DNA of 64,000 nt from Limnohabitans sp. MMS-10A-178 (GTDB taxonomy: Bacteria; Pseudomonadota; Gammaproteobacteria; Burkholderiales; Burkholderiaceae_C), in assembly GCF_003063375.1 (NCBI RefSeq), contig NZ_NERY01000001.1, positions 992,001 to 1,056,000 of the forward strand, written 5' to 3'. The notes under the pieces are model-generated. The model was not told where the DNA came from and ran no database searches. It saw only the letters and a list, made by a program, of their open reading frames with translations. Every line of letters begins with the position of its first letter. The stretch's first letter is position 1. This document shows positions 53,013 to 63,322 of this stretch, piece after piece. A program made the position numbers and the translations under genes.

Positions 53013-55106
53013 GTGAATTCTTCTAGCCAAACACACCCACCCCAGATAAGCGCTGATGTCAAACTGCTAGACCGCGATTGCAGTATTTTGGCATTCAATG
53101 AACGTGTTCTTGATTGGGCCAAGAGACCTGAAGTACCGGTGCTAGAAAGACTGAGGTACTTGTGCATCGTGTCTTCCAATTTAGATGAGTTTTTTGAAGT
53201 ACGTGCTGACTTGCACATGTCTGCCTTTAGGAATCAAGACACAAAAGGCAGCTACAACACGGAAACATTCGAGAAAATCTACGAGACCGCCCGATCTTTG
53301 GTGAACGAGCAATACAAGTTGTACAACGATGTGTTGTTGCCAAGGTTGGAAAAAGAAAAGATCAAGATTCTTTCTCATGCTCATCGCAATCAAGCTCAAA
53401 AGAAGTGGGTTCAAGAATATTTTCGACGCGAAGTGAAGCCGCTGTTGGTTCCAGTTGGTTTAGATCCTGCACATCCTTTTCCGCAAGTCGCTAACAAATC
53501 ATTGAACTTCATTGTTCAATTGTCTGGCAAAGATGCATTTGGTCGCTCCAATGACATTGCAATTGTGAAAGTTCCGCGTGTGCTGCCAAGGGTCATCCCA
53601 TTGCCCGCCAAAGTGTCGGGCAGTGACAAGTCTTTTGTCTTGTTGTCGAGTGTCATTCGTGCCCACTTGAGTGATTTATTTCCAGGCCGAGACGTGGGGC
53701 AGTTTTCGCAATTTAGAGTGACACGCAATTCTGATTTGTCGGTAGATGAAGAGGACGTTGAAAATCTGCGCACTGCACTTCGCAAGGGCTTACAGCACCG
53801 ACAATATGGTGAGGCATTGCGATTAGAGGTTTCAGACAGCTGTTCCGAACACCTGTCAAATTTCTTGCTAAAGCAATTTGGTTTACCAGAAACTGCTCTG
53901 TTCAGGGCAGATGGCCCAGTTAATTTGGTGCGACTCACTCAGCTGATTGACCTGGTGTCCGATCCGGCTTTGCTTTTCCCTCCCTATCAGTCGAGTTTTC
54001 CTCAGCAACTGATGCAAGGCGCTTCCATTTTTGCACGCATTCGGCAAGGTGATGTGTTGATCCATCAACCTTTTGAAAGCTTTGATGGTGTCTTGGCTTT
54101 TTTAAAAGAAGCCGTAGAAGATCCCAATGTCTTGGCCATTAAGCAAACTATTTACAGAACTGGCAGCGATCCCGCCATGATGAATTTGTTGCGAGAGGCT
54201 GTGAGGCGCGGTAAAGAAGTAACTGCCGTTGTGGAGCTGAAGGCGCGCTTTGATGAAGAGGCCAATATCAATTGGTCGGAGCAGTTGGAGTCGGTGGGTG
54301 CACAGGTTGTCTATGGTGTGGTTGGCTTGAAAACGCATGCCAAAATGTTGCTGGTCACCAGGCGCGAGGGGCGTGTCCTGAAGCGTTACGGGCATTTGTC
54401 TACGGGCAACTACAACCCCAGAACTGCCAAGCTGTACACCGATTTGAGCTACCTGACATGTGATGCCAGCTTGACGGCAGACATGGATGCTTTGTTTGTG
54501 CATTTGGCCAGTCCCAGTAGATTGGGTCGCATGAAAAAAATGTGGCCGGCACCATTTTTGTTGCAGAAAAAAATGGCCGAAAAAATTGCGGCTGTTGGCG
54601 AAGCTGCTGAAAAAGGATTGCCTGCTCGAATTGTGGCAAAGATGAACTCACTCACAGATCCTTTGCTAATCAATGCTCTGATTTTGGCAGGACAAAAAGG
54701 CGCTCAGATCGACCTCATCGTAAGAGGTGCATGCATGTTGCCGGCGGGCCTTCCTGGGAAGACTGACAACATTCGAGTAAGGTCTATCATTGGCCGGTTC
54801 CTTGAGCACTCGCGTGTATTTTTCTTTGAAGCTGGAGACGTCCAAGACATTTATTTGTCAAGCGCAGACTGGATGTCTCGCAATATGACGCGTCGCATTG
54901 AGCTGGCGTGGCCTGTCTTGGATTTGGCTTTGCGACAAAGACTTGTGGACGAATGCCTCTTGGCCTATTTGCATGACACACGCAATGCTTGGACTTTGGA
55001 GTCAAACGGCAGTTATGTGCGTGTAGATAAGAAAGGCCATAAAACGCAAAGTGCACAGGCATTGCTCATGAAGAAGTATTCGCCAAGCAATGTCAAATCG
55101 CGATAG
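53013..55106 (+). CDS. ppk: Polyphosphate kinase 1
   Basis: 697 residues. Makes polyphosphate from ATP, reversibly. The four PPK1 domains are visible: N-terminal LAFNERVLDWAK, a head domain, and two phospholipase-D-like catalytic domains with KTHAKMLLV (phosphohistidine region), RYGHLSTGNYNPRTAKLYTD and SADWMSRNMTRRIE. GTG start with no clear ribosome-binding site. Near pst, pho and ppx, it links phosphate storage with phosphate uptake. Followed by sixA in the same direction. Confidence 0.96.
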   Translation: MNSSSQTHPPQISADVKLLDRDCSILAFNERVLDWAKRPEVPVLERLRYLCIVSSNLDEFFEVRADLHMSAFRNQDTKGSYNTETFEKIYETARSLVNEQYKLYNDVLLPRLEKEKIKILSHAHRNQAQKKWVQEYFRREVKPLLVPVGLDPAHPFPQVANKSLNFIVQLSGKDAFGRSNDIAIVKVPRVLPRVIPLPAKVSGSDKSFVLLSSVIRAHLSDLFPGRDVGQFSQFRVTRNSDLSVDEEDVENLRTALRKGLQHRQYGEALRLEVSDSCSEHLSNFLLKQFGLPETALFRADGPVNLVRLTQLIDLVSDPALLFPPYQSSFPQQLMQGASIFARIRQGDVLIHQPFESFDGVLAFLKEAVEDPNVLAIKQTIYRTGSDPAMMNLLREAVRRGKEVTAVVELKARFDEEANINWSEQLESVGAQVVYGVVGLKTHAKMLLVTRREGRVLKRYGHLSTGNYNPRTAKLYTDLSYLTCDASLTADMDALFVHLASPSRLGRMKKMWPAPFLLQKKMAEKIAAVGEAAEKGLPARIVAKMNSLTDPLLINALILAGQKGAQIDLIVRGACMLPAGLPGKTDNIRVRSIIGRFLEHSRVFFFEAGDVQDIYLSSADWMSRNMTRRIELAWPVLDLALRQRLVDECLLAYLHDTRNAWTLESNGSYVRVDKKGHKTQSAQALLMKKYSPSNVKSR

Positions 55107-55131
55107 TGGCAAACTTTCAACGATCAATATC

Positions 55132-55593
55132 ATGGACCTCATCTTATGGCGACATGCTGAAGCTTTTGAAGCTTTAGAAGGGCAAGATGATTTGTCGCGA
55201 ACTTTGACACCCAAGGGCGAAAAGCAAGCTCTGCGAATGAGTCAGTGGCTTGACCGTCAACTGCCTGAAGGTGTTCGTGTGATGTCCAGTCCTGCCGTGC
55301 GGTGCGAGCAAACGGTCAAACACTTGGGCCGAAAAGTGAAATACAAATCGGAACTGTTGCCCGACGGAAGTCTGGATGATTTGTTCCTGACTGCTGGATG
55401 GCCAGATTCAAAAATGTCTGTTTTGATAGCCGGACATCAACCCGTTTTAGGCCGAGCCATAGCTTACTTGCTGGGTCTTCCAGGTGGAGATTGCTCGGTG
55501 CGCAAAGGCTCAGTGTGGTGGCTGAGGAGTCGGGTTAGAGAAGGGGTGACGCAAACTGTGGTGGTGTGCGTTCAAACCCCCGAACTGCTTTGA
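55132..55593 (+). CDS. sixA: Phosphohistidine phosphatase SixA
   Basis: 153 residues, histidine phosphatase superfamily. The catalytic RHG-type motif is WRHAEA (H8), with LTPKGEKQA, SSPAVRCEQT and the second histidine in IAGHQPVL. SixA removes phosphate from histidine residues of phosphotransfer proteins. ATG 55132; an in-frame ATG at 55090 overlaps ppk. Ends one base before the convergent next gene. Confidence 0.88.
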   Translation: MDLILWRHAEAFEALEGQDDLSRTLTPKGEKQALRMSQWLDRQLPEGVRVMSSPAVRCEQTVKHLGRKVKYKSELLPDGSLDDLFLTAGWPDSKMSVLIAGHQPVLGRAIAYLLGLPGGDCSVRKGSVWWLRSRVREGVTQTVVVCVQTPELL

Positions 55594-56127
55594 TCAAGAC
55601 TTGGCAGGCCTGCCTGTTTTCAATGCAGGCACTTTGCTCAACGCTGACAAAAAGGCTTTGTCGCTCAAACCGTTCAAGAGCATAAGGCCGGCTCGCAAAA
55701 TTTCACTTTTCTTGGCGCTGTGCTTAAGCCCTAGAGCCTTTTGTTTCAAGCCTGCAATGGCTTGGTACTCATCTTTGGGGAAGGTAAAGCTGTCGCGAAC
55801 CAATTTGGGTTTTTTCAATTTGAGATCAGGCGTGGTTTGCTGCGCAGGTTTGGCTTTTGGCTTGGGGCTTGGCTCAGTTGCAGGCTTAGTTGCAGGCTTA
55901 GTTGCAGGCTTAGTTGCAGTCTTGGCCGCACTCTTAACCGCTGTTTGGCCAACTGCTTTTTGAACTGGCTTTTTTGCAGCAGGCTTGGCTGTACCAATTT
56001 TTTTGGCGGCTTTGCGAACTGGTTTTTTTGCGGGTGCTGCGGGGGCTTTGGCAGGGGCGGGCGCTAGGGTATTGCTAGCAACTGCATTGTTGGTGGGTAC
56101 AGCGACAGTTGAAGTTTCAGTTGACAT
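55594..56127 (-). CDS. Histone H1-like, Lys/Ala/Pro-rich DNA-binding protein
   Basis: 177 residues from ATG 56127. Residues about 20-95 are a low-complexity AKKP/KPAT tract like histone H1 tails, coded partly by a 12-bp tandem repeat. The C-terminal about 70 residues (VRDSFTFPKDEYQAIAGLK, KKSEILRAGLMLL) look like a ribbon-helix-helix-like domain. Such proteins occur in Burkholderiales near ppk/ppx. DNA binding is likely; the specific role is unknown. Confidence 0.65.
   Translation of the reverse strand: MSTETSTVAVPTNNAVASNTLAPAPAKAPAAPAKKPVRKAAKKIGTAKPAAKKPVQKAVGQTAVKSAAKTATKPATKPATKPATEPSPKPKAKPAQQTTPDLKLKKPKLVRDSFTFPKDEYQAIAGLKQKALGLKHSAKKSEILRAGLMLLNGLSDKAFLSALSKVPALKTGRPAKS
55871..55918. 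repeat. 12-bp tandem repeat inside the H1-like gene
   Basis: Four units of GGCTTAGTTGCA (the first with one change) coding for repeated Thr-Lys-Pro-Ala in the basic tail. Copy number is likely variable between strains. Confidence 0.85.
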
Positions 56128-56162
56128 GGTCAAAATGGATGTGAGTTAAACATTAAAATAGT

Positions 56163-57680
56163 TTATACCGTTTTCCCATTGATTTCAAGAAATTCCAATT
56201 GCCAGCTAGATTTTTGCCAAGCGATGCATTCTTCTCGAAGTAAATGAACCGACTGTGGCCATTGTTGAATCCAAGATTTTTTGCACTCAATCACAAAGCC
56301 TGTTTTACTGCCTTCCATCGGTTTGAGGCTAACACCTTTGAGGTCGGGCTCTCTTCTGGCATGGCACAAAATGGCCGCAAGCCGCAAGCTGAGAAGCTGA
56401 ATCATGAATTCAGGATTTTTCAGTTCAATCTCTAGTTTTTTGAGTTTTCCGCGGTGTCCCAAAATGAGTTGGCTCAAACGATGCAGCTCAGGCATGGAAA
56501 ATCCTGGCAAATCTGCGTTGTCCAGAATGTAAGCCCCATGCTTGTGGAAGTCACTGTGAGAGATGCGTGTACCAATTTCTAGCAAGTGTGCAGCCCAGCC
56601 GAGTTTCTTTTCGAGTCGCTTGGCATGAGAAGCTTGAAGACTTGGTTTGTCTAGGATGCCTTTGAACAATTCAAGGGCTGTTCTTTCAACACGGTCTGCT
56701 TGGGCAATGTCTACAGCAAATCTCTTACCCAAGGCCAGCACCATGGCACTTCTAAGGTCTGTATTTTCTTCCCGCTGAAGCAGGTCGTACAAAACCCCGT
56801 GACGCAAAGCCCCTTGGGCAGCATGCATGGTGTCAATTTGCATGAGGTCAAATAGCGCGCATAAAACCGCTAAACCACCCCCAATGACCGGCTTTCGGTC
56901 TTCCTTGACGCCCTCTAAGCGCAGATTTTCGATGCGTTCTGCCTTGATGAGCTTTTCTTTGAGCCAGTCTAGGCCTTCACGGGTAATGACTTCTTCTGGC
57001 CATCCTGCCGCTTGCAGAACATCTGCAACTGCACCAATGGTGCCGGATGAGCCATAGGCAAGGTCCCATGAGTTTTTAGGGTAAAGCGACAAGGCTTCAT
57101 CCAGCACCGCTTTGGCCGCGACTTCCGCCCACTCAAAAGCCGATGGCGAAAATTGGCCGTCGGCAAAGTATTTCATCGACCATTTGACGCTGCCTACACG
57201 GTATGACTCCATTGTCTGCGGCTTGTATCCCTTGCCTAAAATGATTTCTGTCGATCTACCACCAATGTCAATGACCAGTCTTTTTTCATCGGATTGAGGT
57301 AGCAAATTGACGACGCCAGAATAAATCAAACGTGCTTCTTCACGCCCAGAAATGACTTCGATAGGGAAGCCTAGAATTTTCTCGGCATGACTGATAAATT
57401 CATCCCTGTTCTTGGCTTCTCGCATTGTTTGAGTTGCAACAGCGCGAACAAAACTAGGTCCGAAGCCCGCCAGTCTTTCAGAGAATCTAGCCAAGCATTC
57501 CCAGCCTCTTTGCATGGCTTCTTTTGACAGCATTCTGTCTGAATCTAAGCCATTGCCTTGGCGCACAGTCTCTTTGAGGTATTCAACTCGCCTGATGTGG
57601 TCGTTCTCAAACAGCCCAATTTCTAGTCGGAAACTGTTTGAACCCAAATCGATGGCAGCTAATAATTGTCCGTTTTGCAT
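56163..57680 (-). CDS. ppx: Exopolyphosphatase (Ppx/GppA)
   Basis: 505 residues, ASKHA ATPase fold followed by a C-terminal HD-like domain. AAIDLGSNSFRLEIG (7-21), VISGREEARLIYSGV, LVIDIGGRSTEII and GSSGTIGA are the phosphate-binding motifs. Releases phosphate from polyphosphate ends, or hydrolyses pppGpp. ATG 57680. The strong three-site Pho box upstream suggests that it is induced with ppk and pst. Confidence 0.95.
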   Translation of the reverse strand: MQNGQLLAAIDLGSNSFRLEIGLFENDHIRRVEYLKETVRQGNGLDSDRMLSKEAMQRGWECLARFSERLAGFGPSFVRAVATQTMREAKNRDEFISHAEKILGFPIEVISGREEARLIYSGVVNLLPQSDEKRLVIDIGGRSTEIILGKGYKPQTMESYRVGSVKWSMKYFADGQFSPSAFEWAEVAAKAVLDEALSLYPKNSWDLAYGSSGTIGAVADVLQAAGWPEEVITREGLDWLKEKLIKAERIENLRLEGVKEDRKPVIGGGLAVLCALFDLMQIDTMHAAQGALRHGVLYDLLQREENTDLRSAMVLALGKRFAVDIAQADRVERTALELFKGILDKPSLQASHAKRLEKKLGWAAHLLEIGTRISHSDFHKHGAYILDNADLPGFSMPELHRLSQLILGHRGKLKKLEIELKNPEFMIQLLSLRLAAILCHARREPDLKGVSLKPMEGSKTGFVIECKKSWIQQWPQSVHLLREECIAWQKSSWQLEFLEINGKTV

Positions 57681-57723
57681 CTAATTGCTTGAGTAAGTAC
57701 TGATCGTCAAAATTCACTATTTT

Positions 57724-57752
57724 GTGACTTTTTCATGACATTTTCATGAGTT
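57724..57752 (-). promoter_or_regulatory. Pho box upstream of ppx
   Basis: On the minus strand the half-sites AACTCAT, ATGTCAT and AAGTCAC follow each other with GAAA spacers on an 11-base step; the last ends 43 bases before the ppx ATG. It lies in the 144-base gap between phoR and ppx. Confidence 0.8.
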
Positions 57753-57824
57753 TAAAAAATATAAATGTGACAGTAGCAGGTTCAGATTGCTCTGGCTCCG
57801 GCGAGCAAATGTTCGAATGTGTGC

Positions 57825-59174
57825 CTAAGAAATCGTTTGCAGATCGGTCGTAGCGATTTGATTGGAAATTCGACTTGCTGGGAAAATCAAGTTAAAGGTA
57901 GAACCCTTGCCTATTTCGCTTTGAATTTGAAGTTCACCACCATGGCGTTGCATGACGTGTTTAGTGATTGCCAAACCAAGGCCTGTGCCACCTGTTTCTC
58001 GAGACCTGCTCTGATCAATTCGATAAAAACGCTCAGTAAGGCGTGGCAAGTGTTCAGAAGCAATGCCTGGACCAGTATCTTTGACAGAAATTGTCAACTG
58101 ATCATTTGCTTGTGAAAAAGTTAAATGGACCAGCCCACCCAGTGGTGTGTATCTAATTGCATTGCTAACAATATTTGACAATGCACTGATCAGTTCTTTT
58201 TTGGAGCCCATGACAAAGAGGCGGGGTACTTGGTCAAAAACCAGCGCATGTTTTTTGCCAATTTGTTGGTCTGCAAGCAATGAGGTTAAGGCATTGGCTT
58301 CAGACATGACTTGATCAACCAAATCAGGAAGGCTAATGAGGTCTTGGCCATTAGGTGATTGGTTAACTTCAAGCTGAGACAAGGTGAGCAAATCTGCAAC
58401 CAAGGATTGCATCCGATCTGCTTGAATTGACATCAATTGAAGGTATTTTTGTGTTTCCTGCTCGTCAAGAGGCACAGACTGCAAGGTTTCTACAAAGCCA
58501 CCCAAAACAGTGAGGGGTGTTCGAATCTCGTGAGAAACATTGGCTACAAAATCTCTTCTCATGGCTTCTGCTTTAACCACGTCGGTCACATCGCGCGAGA
58601 GCAAAAGCAAACGGCCGTCACCATATTTGTGCAACTGAACTGAAAGCTTGCGAAGGTTTGAGACTGAAGTAGATCGGCCATCAATTAAAACTTCACTCGG
58701 ATGGCTGTCCTGAGCAAAATATCGGGTGAAGAGAGGATCTCGAACCAAATGAACAATGTGCTGCAAGCGATCTTTTTTGACATCTAAGCCCAAATGAACA
58801 GCAGCCGTGTCGTTGCACCAGTCAATCCTTGCCTCACCATCTAGCAAAATCACGCCATTGGGTGAAGCTTGAATGGCCAAGAGAAAGTCTTGTAAGCGTC
58901 TTTCATTGAGTTTTGCGCTGTTGTCAGCCAAAAGTTGTTGACGAAGAATTCGTCCTGCAACATCAAGCCATGCACCATTCCAATTGGGGTTGACTGTCAG
59001 TGGTTCCGTCATGAGCCATTTTTGAAAACGTCTAAATTTCCAATCCTGAACCATAATGTACAGGACCAAAAAAACTGACGCTGCCAAAAGCGCTGCCACT
59101 GCATCGAGCCAAATCCAAACTGGCAGCGCAACAACAAAGAGCCAAAATAATAGCTCAAAAATTACATAGAACAT
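57825..59174 (-). CDS. phoR: Phosphate regulon sensor kinase PhoR
   Basis: 449 residues. Two N-terminal membrane segments (about 1-42), a PAS-like domain (NGVILLDGEARIDWCND, about 95-200), HisKA with VSHEIRTPL (H215), and HATPase with SNAIRYTPLGG, KDTGPGIA and GGTGLGLAI. Senses Pst/PhoU status and phosphorylates PhoB. It follows phoB by 12 bases. Overall length and layout normal for PhoR. Confidence 0.95.
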   Translation of the reverse strand: MFYVIFELLFWLFVVALPVWIWLDAVAALLAASVFLVLYIMVQDWKFRRFQKWLMTEPLTVNPNWNGAWLDVAGRILRQQLLADNSAKLNERRLQDFLLAIQASPNGVILLDGEARIDWCNDTAAVHLGLDVKKDRLQHIVHLVRDPLFTRYFAQDSHPSEVLIDGRSTSVSNLRKLSVQLHKYGDGRLLLLSRDVTDVVKAEAMRRDFVANVSHEIRTPLTVLGGFVETLQSVPLDEQETQKYLQLMSIQADRMQSLVADLLTLSQLEVNQSPNGQDLISLPDLVDQVMSEANALTSLLADQQIGKKHALVFDQVPRLFVMGSKKELISALSNIVSNAIRYTPLGGLVHLTFSQANDQLTISVKDTGPGIASEHLPRLTERFYRIDQSRSRETGGTGLGLAITKHVMQRHGGELQIQSEIGKGSTFNLIFPASRISNQIATTDLQTIS

Positions 59175-59186
59175 TGAGTTGCTGGC

Positions 59187-59882
59187 TTACACATTGACTT
59201 GCTTTGTCATTCGGTAACCTGCACCTCTGACTGTTTCTATCATGTCTGCAGCTTCGCCCAAAGCTTCACGCAGGCGTTTGATGTGCACGTCAACGGTGCG
59301 CTCTTCGATGTAAACATGGTCGCCCCAAACTTTGTCAAGCAAAGCGCCGCGGCTGTGCACTCGCTCGGGGTGGTGCATGAGGTGGTGCAAGAGCTTGAAT
59401 TCGGTGGGACCCACTTTAATTGGCTTGCCTGCAAAGCTAACTCTGTGAGTTTCTGCGTCAAGTTGCAGTTCACCCATTTTGACCACGCCTACAACTGATT
59501 CGGGCACACGCCTGCGAAGTACTGCCCGAATTCTGGCCAGCAACTCACGCGGCGAAAAGGGTTTCACAATGTAATCATCAGCGCCAGCATCAAGGCCGGC
59601 AACGCGGTCTGCTTCATCGCCTCTTGCGGTGAGCATCAAGATGGGCACCGCCTTGGTTCTTGCGGCGCTTCTCCAGCGTCTGGCCAAAGTGAGTCCACTT
59701 TCGCCAGGCAGCATCCAATCGAGCAAAATGACATCGGGCAGAACATCGTCAAGTTCGCGTTGAGCCGTTTCAGAGTCGATGGCCCAAATGGGTTGGAAGC
59801 CGTTGTGGCGCAGATTGACAGCAATCAGTTCTGCAATTGAGGATTCATCTTCAACAATCAGAATGCGAGGCAGTGTTTTCAT
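59187..59882 (-). CDS. phoB: Phosphate regulon response regulator PhoB
   Basis: 231 residues. Receiver domain with the phosphorylated aspartate in LLDWMLPG (D55) and acidic patch VEDES; OmpR-type winged helix C-terminal with EFKLLHHLMHHPERV and YIEERTVDVHIKRLR. Binds Pho boxes such as those listed in this window. ATGA overlap with phoU. It is the presumed master regulator of the 23.7-57.7 kb genes. Confidence 0.97.
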   Translation of the reverse strand: MKTLPRILIVEDESSIAELIAVNLRHNGFQPIWAIDSETAQRELDDVLPDVILLDWMLPGESGLTLARRWRSAARTKAVPILMLTARGDEADRVAGLDAGADDYIVKPFSPRELLARIRAVLRRRVPESVVGVVKMGELQLDAETHRVSFAGKPIKVGPTEFKLLHHLMHHPERVHSRGALLDKVWGDHVYIEERTVDVHIKRLREALGEAADMIETVRGAGYRMTKQVNV

Positions 59883-60577
59883 TGCACAGCTTTTTCAATC
59901 TCGGTTAAGGCGGTATGGCGAACGTCAGCGCCCTTGACTACGTAAATGACGAATTCAGCGATGTTCTTGGCATGGTCGCCAATGCGCTCAATGGCTTTGG
60001 CCACAAACAACAAATCTAAACTTGCAGAAATGGTGCGTGGATCTTCCATCATGTAAGTGATTAATTTACGAACAAAGCCGTTGAACTCTGCATCAATCAA
60101 ATCGTCTTCTTTCAAAATAGTAACGGCCATATTGACATCCAGGCGGGCAAAAGCATCCAGCGCTTTTCGCAGCAAGCCAGTGGCCAAATCTGCTGCAATG
60201 CGCAATTCGGATGAAGGCAAATTGCGCGGCGTGCCTTGTTCAAGGATTTGTTTGACCATGCGCGCAATGCGCTCGGCTTCGTCGCCCGCACGTTCAAGAT
60301 TGCCCGTGATCTTTGAAATGGCCATCAGCAAGCGAAGATCGCGCGCTGTGGGCTGACGGCGGGCAATGATGGATGCCAATTCGCGATCAATCTCTACCTC
60401 TAACTGATTGACTTGTTTTTCAGACGCAATGACTTGATCTGCAACTTCAGAACTGAACTGTGCCAATGCATAAACAGCATGGCGAGTTTGCGACTCAACC
60501 AGTCCACCTAATTCTAGGACTCGTGTGGAAACACCCGTAAGTTCGTTGTCGAATTGGCTTGAAATGTGTTTGTCCAT
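59879..60577 (-). CDS. phoU: Phosphate signalling protein PhoU
   Basis: 232 residues, two three-helix bundles with metal-binding motifs (ERAGDEAERIARM and ERIGDHAKNIAEF). Links PstSCAB to PhoR and prevents toxic phosphate uptake. ATG 60577 follows the pstB stop by 13 bases. Confidence 0.96.
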   Translation of the reverse strand: MDKHISSQFDNELTGVSTRVLELGGLVESQTRHAVYALAQFSSEVADQVIASEKQVNQLEVEIDRELASIIARRQPTARDLRLLMAISKITGNLERAGDEAERIARMVKQILEQGTPRNLPSSELRIAADLATGLLRKALDAFARLDVNMAVTILKEDDLIDAEFNGFVRKLITYMMEDPRTISASLDLLFVAKAIERIGDHAKNIAEFVIYVVKGADVRHTALTEIEKAVQ

Positions 60578-60590
60578 GGAGTGCTCCTGA

Positions 60591-61364
60591 TTAGCCGAAA
60601 CGGCCAGTGATGTAATCTTCTGTTTCTTGACGGGTTGGCTTCATGAAAATTTGCTCTGTAACGCCAAATTCCATCAATTCGCCAAGGTACATGTAAGCTG
60701 TAAAGTCTGAAACCCTAGCGGCTTGCTGCATATTGTGGGTCACTATAGCCACGGTATAGTCTTTTTTCAACTCGCTTACCAATTCTTCTACTTTGGCAGT
60801 TGAGATGGGGTCTAGTGCTGAGGTGGGTTCATCCAGCAGAATGACTTTGGGTTTGACGGCCACTGTGCGCGCAATGCACAGGCGCTGTTGCTGTCCGCCA
60901 GAGAGGGACAAACCACTTTGCCCCAATTTGTCTTTCACTTCATTCCAAATGGCTGCTTTGCTCAAGGCTGACTCAACCCGATCGTCCATGTCCGATTTGC
61001 TGAGGTTTTCGTACAAACGAACACCAAAAGCAATGTTGTCATAGATGGACATGGGGAAGGGCGTTGGTTTTTGAAACACCATGCCAATTTGTGCGCGAAG
61101 TAAATTCAGGTCTTGGCCTTTTTCGAGGATGTTTTGACCATAGAAGTTGATTTCACCTTCAGCGCGCTGCCCTGGATAAAGGCTGTACATGCGATTGAGT
61201 GTGCGCAGCAAAGTAGATTTGCCGCAGCCTGAAGGTCCAATGAAGGCCGTTACTCGATGCTCGGCAATATCGAGGTTGACATTTTTCAGCCCTTGAAATT
61301 TACCGTAATAAAAATCGAGATTGCGCACTTCAATGGCGTTTTGTGTTGGCTTGCTATCAGGCAT
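60591..61364 (-). CDS. pstB: Phosphate ABC transporter ATP-binding protein PstB
   Basis: 257 residues. Walker A GPSGCGKS (43-50), signature LSGGQQQRL, Walker [14 protein letters not shown]-loop VTHNM. ATG 61364 gives the usual N-terminus. Energises import through PstCA. Confidence 0.97.
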   Translation of the reverse strand: MPDSKPTQNAIEVRNLDFYYGKFQGLKNVNLDIAEHRVTAFIGPSGCGKSTLLRTLNRMYSLYPGQRAEGEINFYGQNILEKGQDLNLLRAQIGMVFQKPTPFPMSIYDNIAFGVRLYENLSKSDMDDRVESALSKAAIWNEVKDKLGQSGLSLSGGQQQRLCIARTVAVKPKVILLDEPTSALDPISTAKVEELVSELKKDYTVAIVTHNMQQAARVSDFTAYMYLGELMEFGVTEQIFMKPTRQETEDYITGRFG

Positions 61365-61408
61365 ATGTGTTCCTGTGAATTCAAAAAATAACAATGAATG
61401 GGGGTTGA

Positions 61409-62269
61409 TTAGCTTGTCGTTTTTTCTCTAAAGAAGACACGCGCAAGAATATTGAGAACCAAGACAGTCAAGGTAATCAGCAGGGCACCGCCCCAAGCCA
61501 GTCGAATCCAGTTGTCATAGGGGCTCATTGCAAACTGGAAAATGACAACAGGCAGGTTGGCCATGGGCTTACTCATGTCATCATTGAAGAATTGGTTGTT
61601 CAAAGCAGTGAACAACAGAGGAGCAGTCTCTCCACTGATACGTGCAATGGCCAATAAAACGCCAGTGATCACGCCACTCTTGGCGGCACGCAATGTGACG
61701 GCCAGTGACACCTTCCAGCGAGGCGCACCCAAAGCAAAGGCTGCTTCACGCAGACTACCTGGAACTAGGCGAAGCATATTTTCTGTGGTGCGCATGACCA
61801 CAGGCACGGCAATGAGTGTCAAGGCCAGACTGCCTGCATAGCCAGAAAATCGACCCACTGTGGCAACCGCAATGGCGTATACAAACAAACCAATTGTGAT
61901 GGAGGGCGCTGACAACATGATGTCGGTGACAAAACGTGTAAGGGCAGCTGTTTTGCTTTGATCACCAAACTCGGTGAGATAGATGCCAGCCAAAATACCA
62001 ACTGGTGTAGCAACCAGCACTGCAAGTCCAACCATGAGCAAACTACCCACGATGGCGTTGCGCAGTCCGCCGCCCTCGGTTCCGGGGGCGGGTGTGTCTT
62101 GGCTCACAATGTTCCAATCGAGTGCAGCAAACCCGTTGGCAAACAAAACAAACAAAATCCAGAGTAAAACGGCCAAACCCAAAGTCATGGCCAACATCGA
62201 GGTCACCATGCCCCACAGGTTGGCCAGGCGACGCCGGCGATACAGTGCGTGATTCATGTTCATGGCCAT
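61409..62269 (-). CDS. pstA: Phosphate ABC transporter permease PstA
   Basis: 286 residues, six membrane helices with the EAA loop in [21 protein letters not shown]. Pairs with PstC in the inner membrane. ATG one base after the pstC stop. Confidence 0.96.
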   Translation of the reverse strand: MAMNMNHALYRRRRLANLWGMVTSMLAMTLGLAVLLWILFVLFANGFAALDWNIVSQDTPAPGTEGGGLRNAIVGSLLMVGLAVLVATPVGILAGIYLTEFGDQSKTAALTRFVTDIMLSAPSITIGLFVYAIAVATVGRFSGYAGSLALTLIAVPVVMRTTENMLRLVPGSLREAAFALGAPRWKVSLAVTLRAAKSGVITGVLLAIARISGETAPLLFTALNNQFFNDDMSKPMANLPVVIFQFAMSPYDNWIRLAWGGALLITLTVLVLNILARVFFREKTTS

Positions 62270-62270
62270 A

Positions 62271-63248
62271 TCAGAACCCCTTGGCTTTTTCAGCCCTGCT
62301 GATCATGATTTTGGCGAGCGCAAGAACCATGAAAGTGATAATAAACAACAAGAAACCTAGCGCAAACAAGGATGACATGTGGAAGTCGGCGGCCTCGCCA
62401 AATTCATTGGCCAATGTTGATGCAATGGACGTTCCTGGTGAAAAAAGTGAGGTGGGCATGCGATTGGCATTGCCAATCACAAAGGTGACGGCCATGGTCT
62501 CGCCAAGCGCTCGACCCAGGCCCAACATGACTCCCCCAATGACCCCCTTCTGGGTGTAAGGTAAAACAATCTTTGTGACCACTTCCCAAGTGGTGCAGCC
62601 AAGCCCGTATGCAGACTCCCGCAATATAGGGGGCGTGATTTCAAACACATCGCGCATGACGGAGGCCACAAAGGGCACCACCATGAAAGCCAACACAATG
62701 CCGGCCGCCAAAATGCCCATGCCGTTGGGCGCGCCACCAAACAAAAATCCAATGATAGGCATGCCACCTAAAACTTGGCGGAGCGGTACTTGAATAAAAT
62801 CTGCAAACAAGGGTGCAAACACGAACAAACCAAACATGCCATAAATGATGGAAGGCACTGCGGCCAACAATTCAATGGCTGTGCCTAAAGGGCGACGCAA
62901 CCAAACGGGGCATGTCTCGGTTAAAAATACAGCAATTCCGAACGACAGCGGCACTGCAATGAGCATTGCGAGTCCGGCACTTGTGATCGTGCCCACAATG
63001 GCAATGGCGGCGCCAAACTCCTCATTGATGATGTCCCACTCCACATACCAAATGAAGCGCGCGCCAAATTTTGCAAAGGTTGGCCAAGCGTTGATGAACA
63101 AAGAGATAATAATTCCGGCCAATGCCAGAAGAACCATGAGTGAAAAAACTTGCGTCATCCGATGAAACAGCCAGTCTTGAGTGCGCTGGCGCTCGGCTGT
63201 TTTGAGCAAGTGAGCGGCTTGAGCCGAACTGGGCAGAGGATTTGACAT
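62271..63248 (-). CDS. pstC: Phosphate ABC transporter permease PstC
   Basis: 325 residues, six membrane helices. LRESAYGLGCTTWEVVTKI is the EAA loop. An in-frame GTG at 63260 is an alternative start; neither has a strong ribosome-binding site. A hairpin with a pyrimidine tract precedes it (see next entry), which would lower its expression relative to pstS. Confidence 0.96.
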   Translation of the reverse strand: MSNPLPSSAQAAHLLKTAERQRTQDWLFHRMTQVFSLMVLLALAGIIISLFINAWPTFAKFGARFIWYVEWDIINEEFGAAIAIVGTITSAGLAMLIAVPLSFGIAVFLTETCPVWLRRPLGTAIELLAAVPSIIYGMFGLFVFAPLFADFIQVPLRQVLGGMPIIGFLFGGAPNGMGILAAGIVLAFMVVPFVASVMRDVFEITPPILRESAYGLGCTTWEVVTKIVLPYTQKGVIGGVMLGLGRALGETMAVTFVIGNANRMPTSLFSPGTSIASTLANEFGEAADFHMSSLFALGFLLFIITFMVLALAKIMISRAEKAKGF

Positions 63249-63269
63249 GTCTTGGTTCACTCAACAAGG

Positions 63270-63322
63270 AAATCAATTTAGAAAGAAAGAATCCGTTGGC
63301 TGCGCACAGGCAACCAACGGAT
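63270..63322 (-). terminator. Hairpin with pyrimidine tract between pstS and pstC (attenuator)
   Basis: Arms ATCCGTTGG (63291-63299) and CCAACGGAT (63314-63322) pair perfectly, and several inner bases also pair. On the minus strand the hairpin is followed by TTCTTTCTTTC. This fits a partial terminator that lets pstS be made in excess of the permease genes, as is known for periplasmic binding-protein operons. Confidence 0.7.
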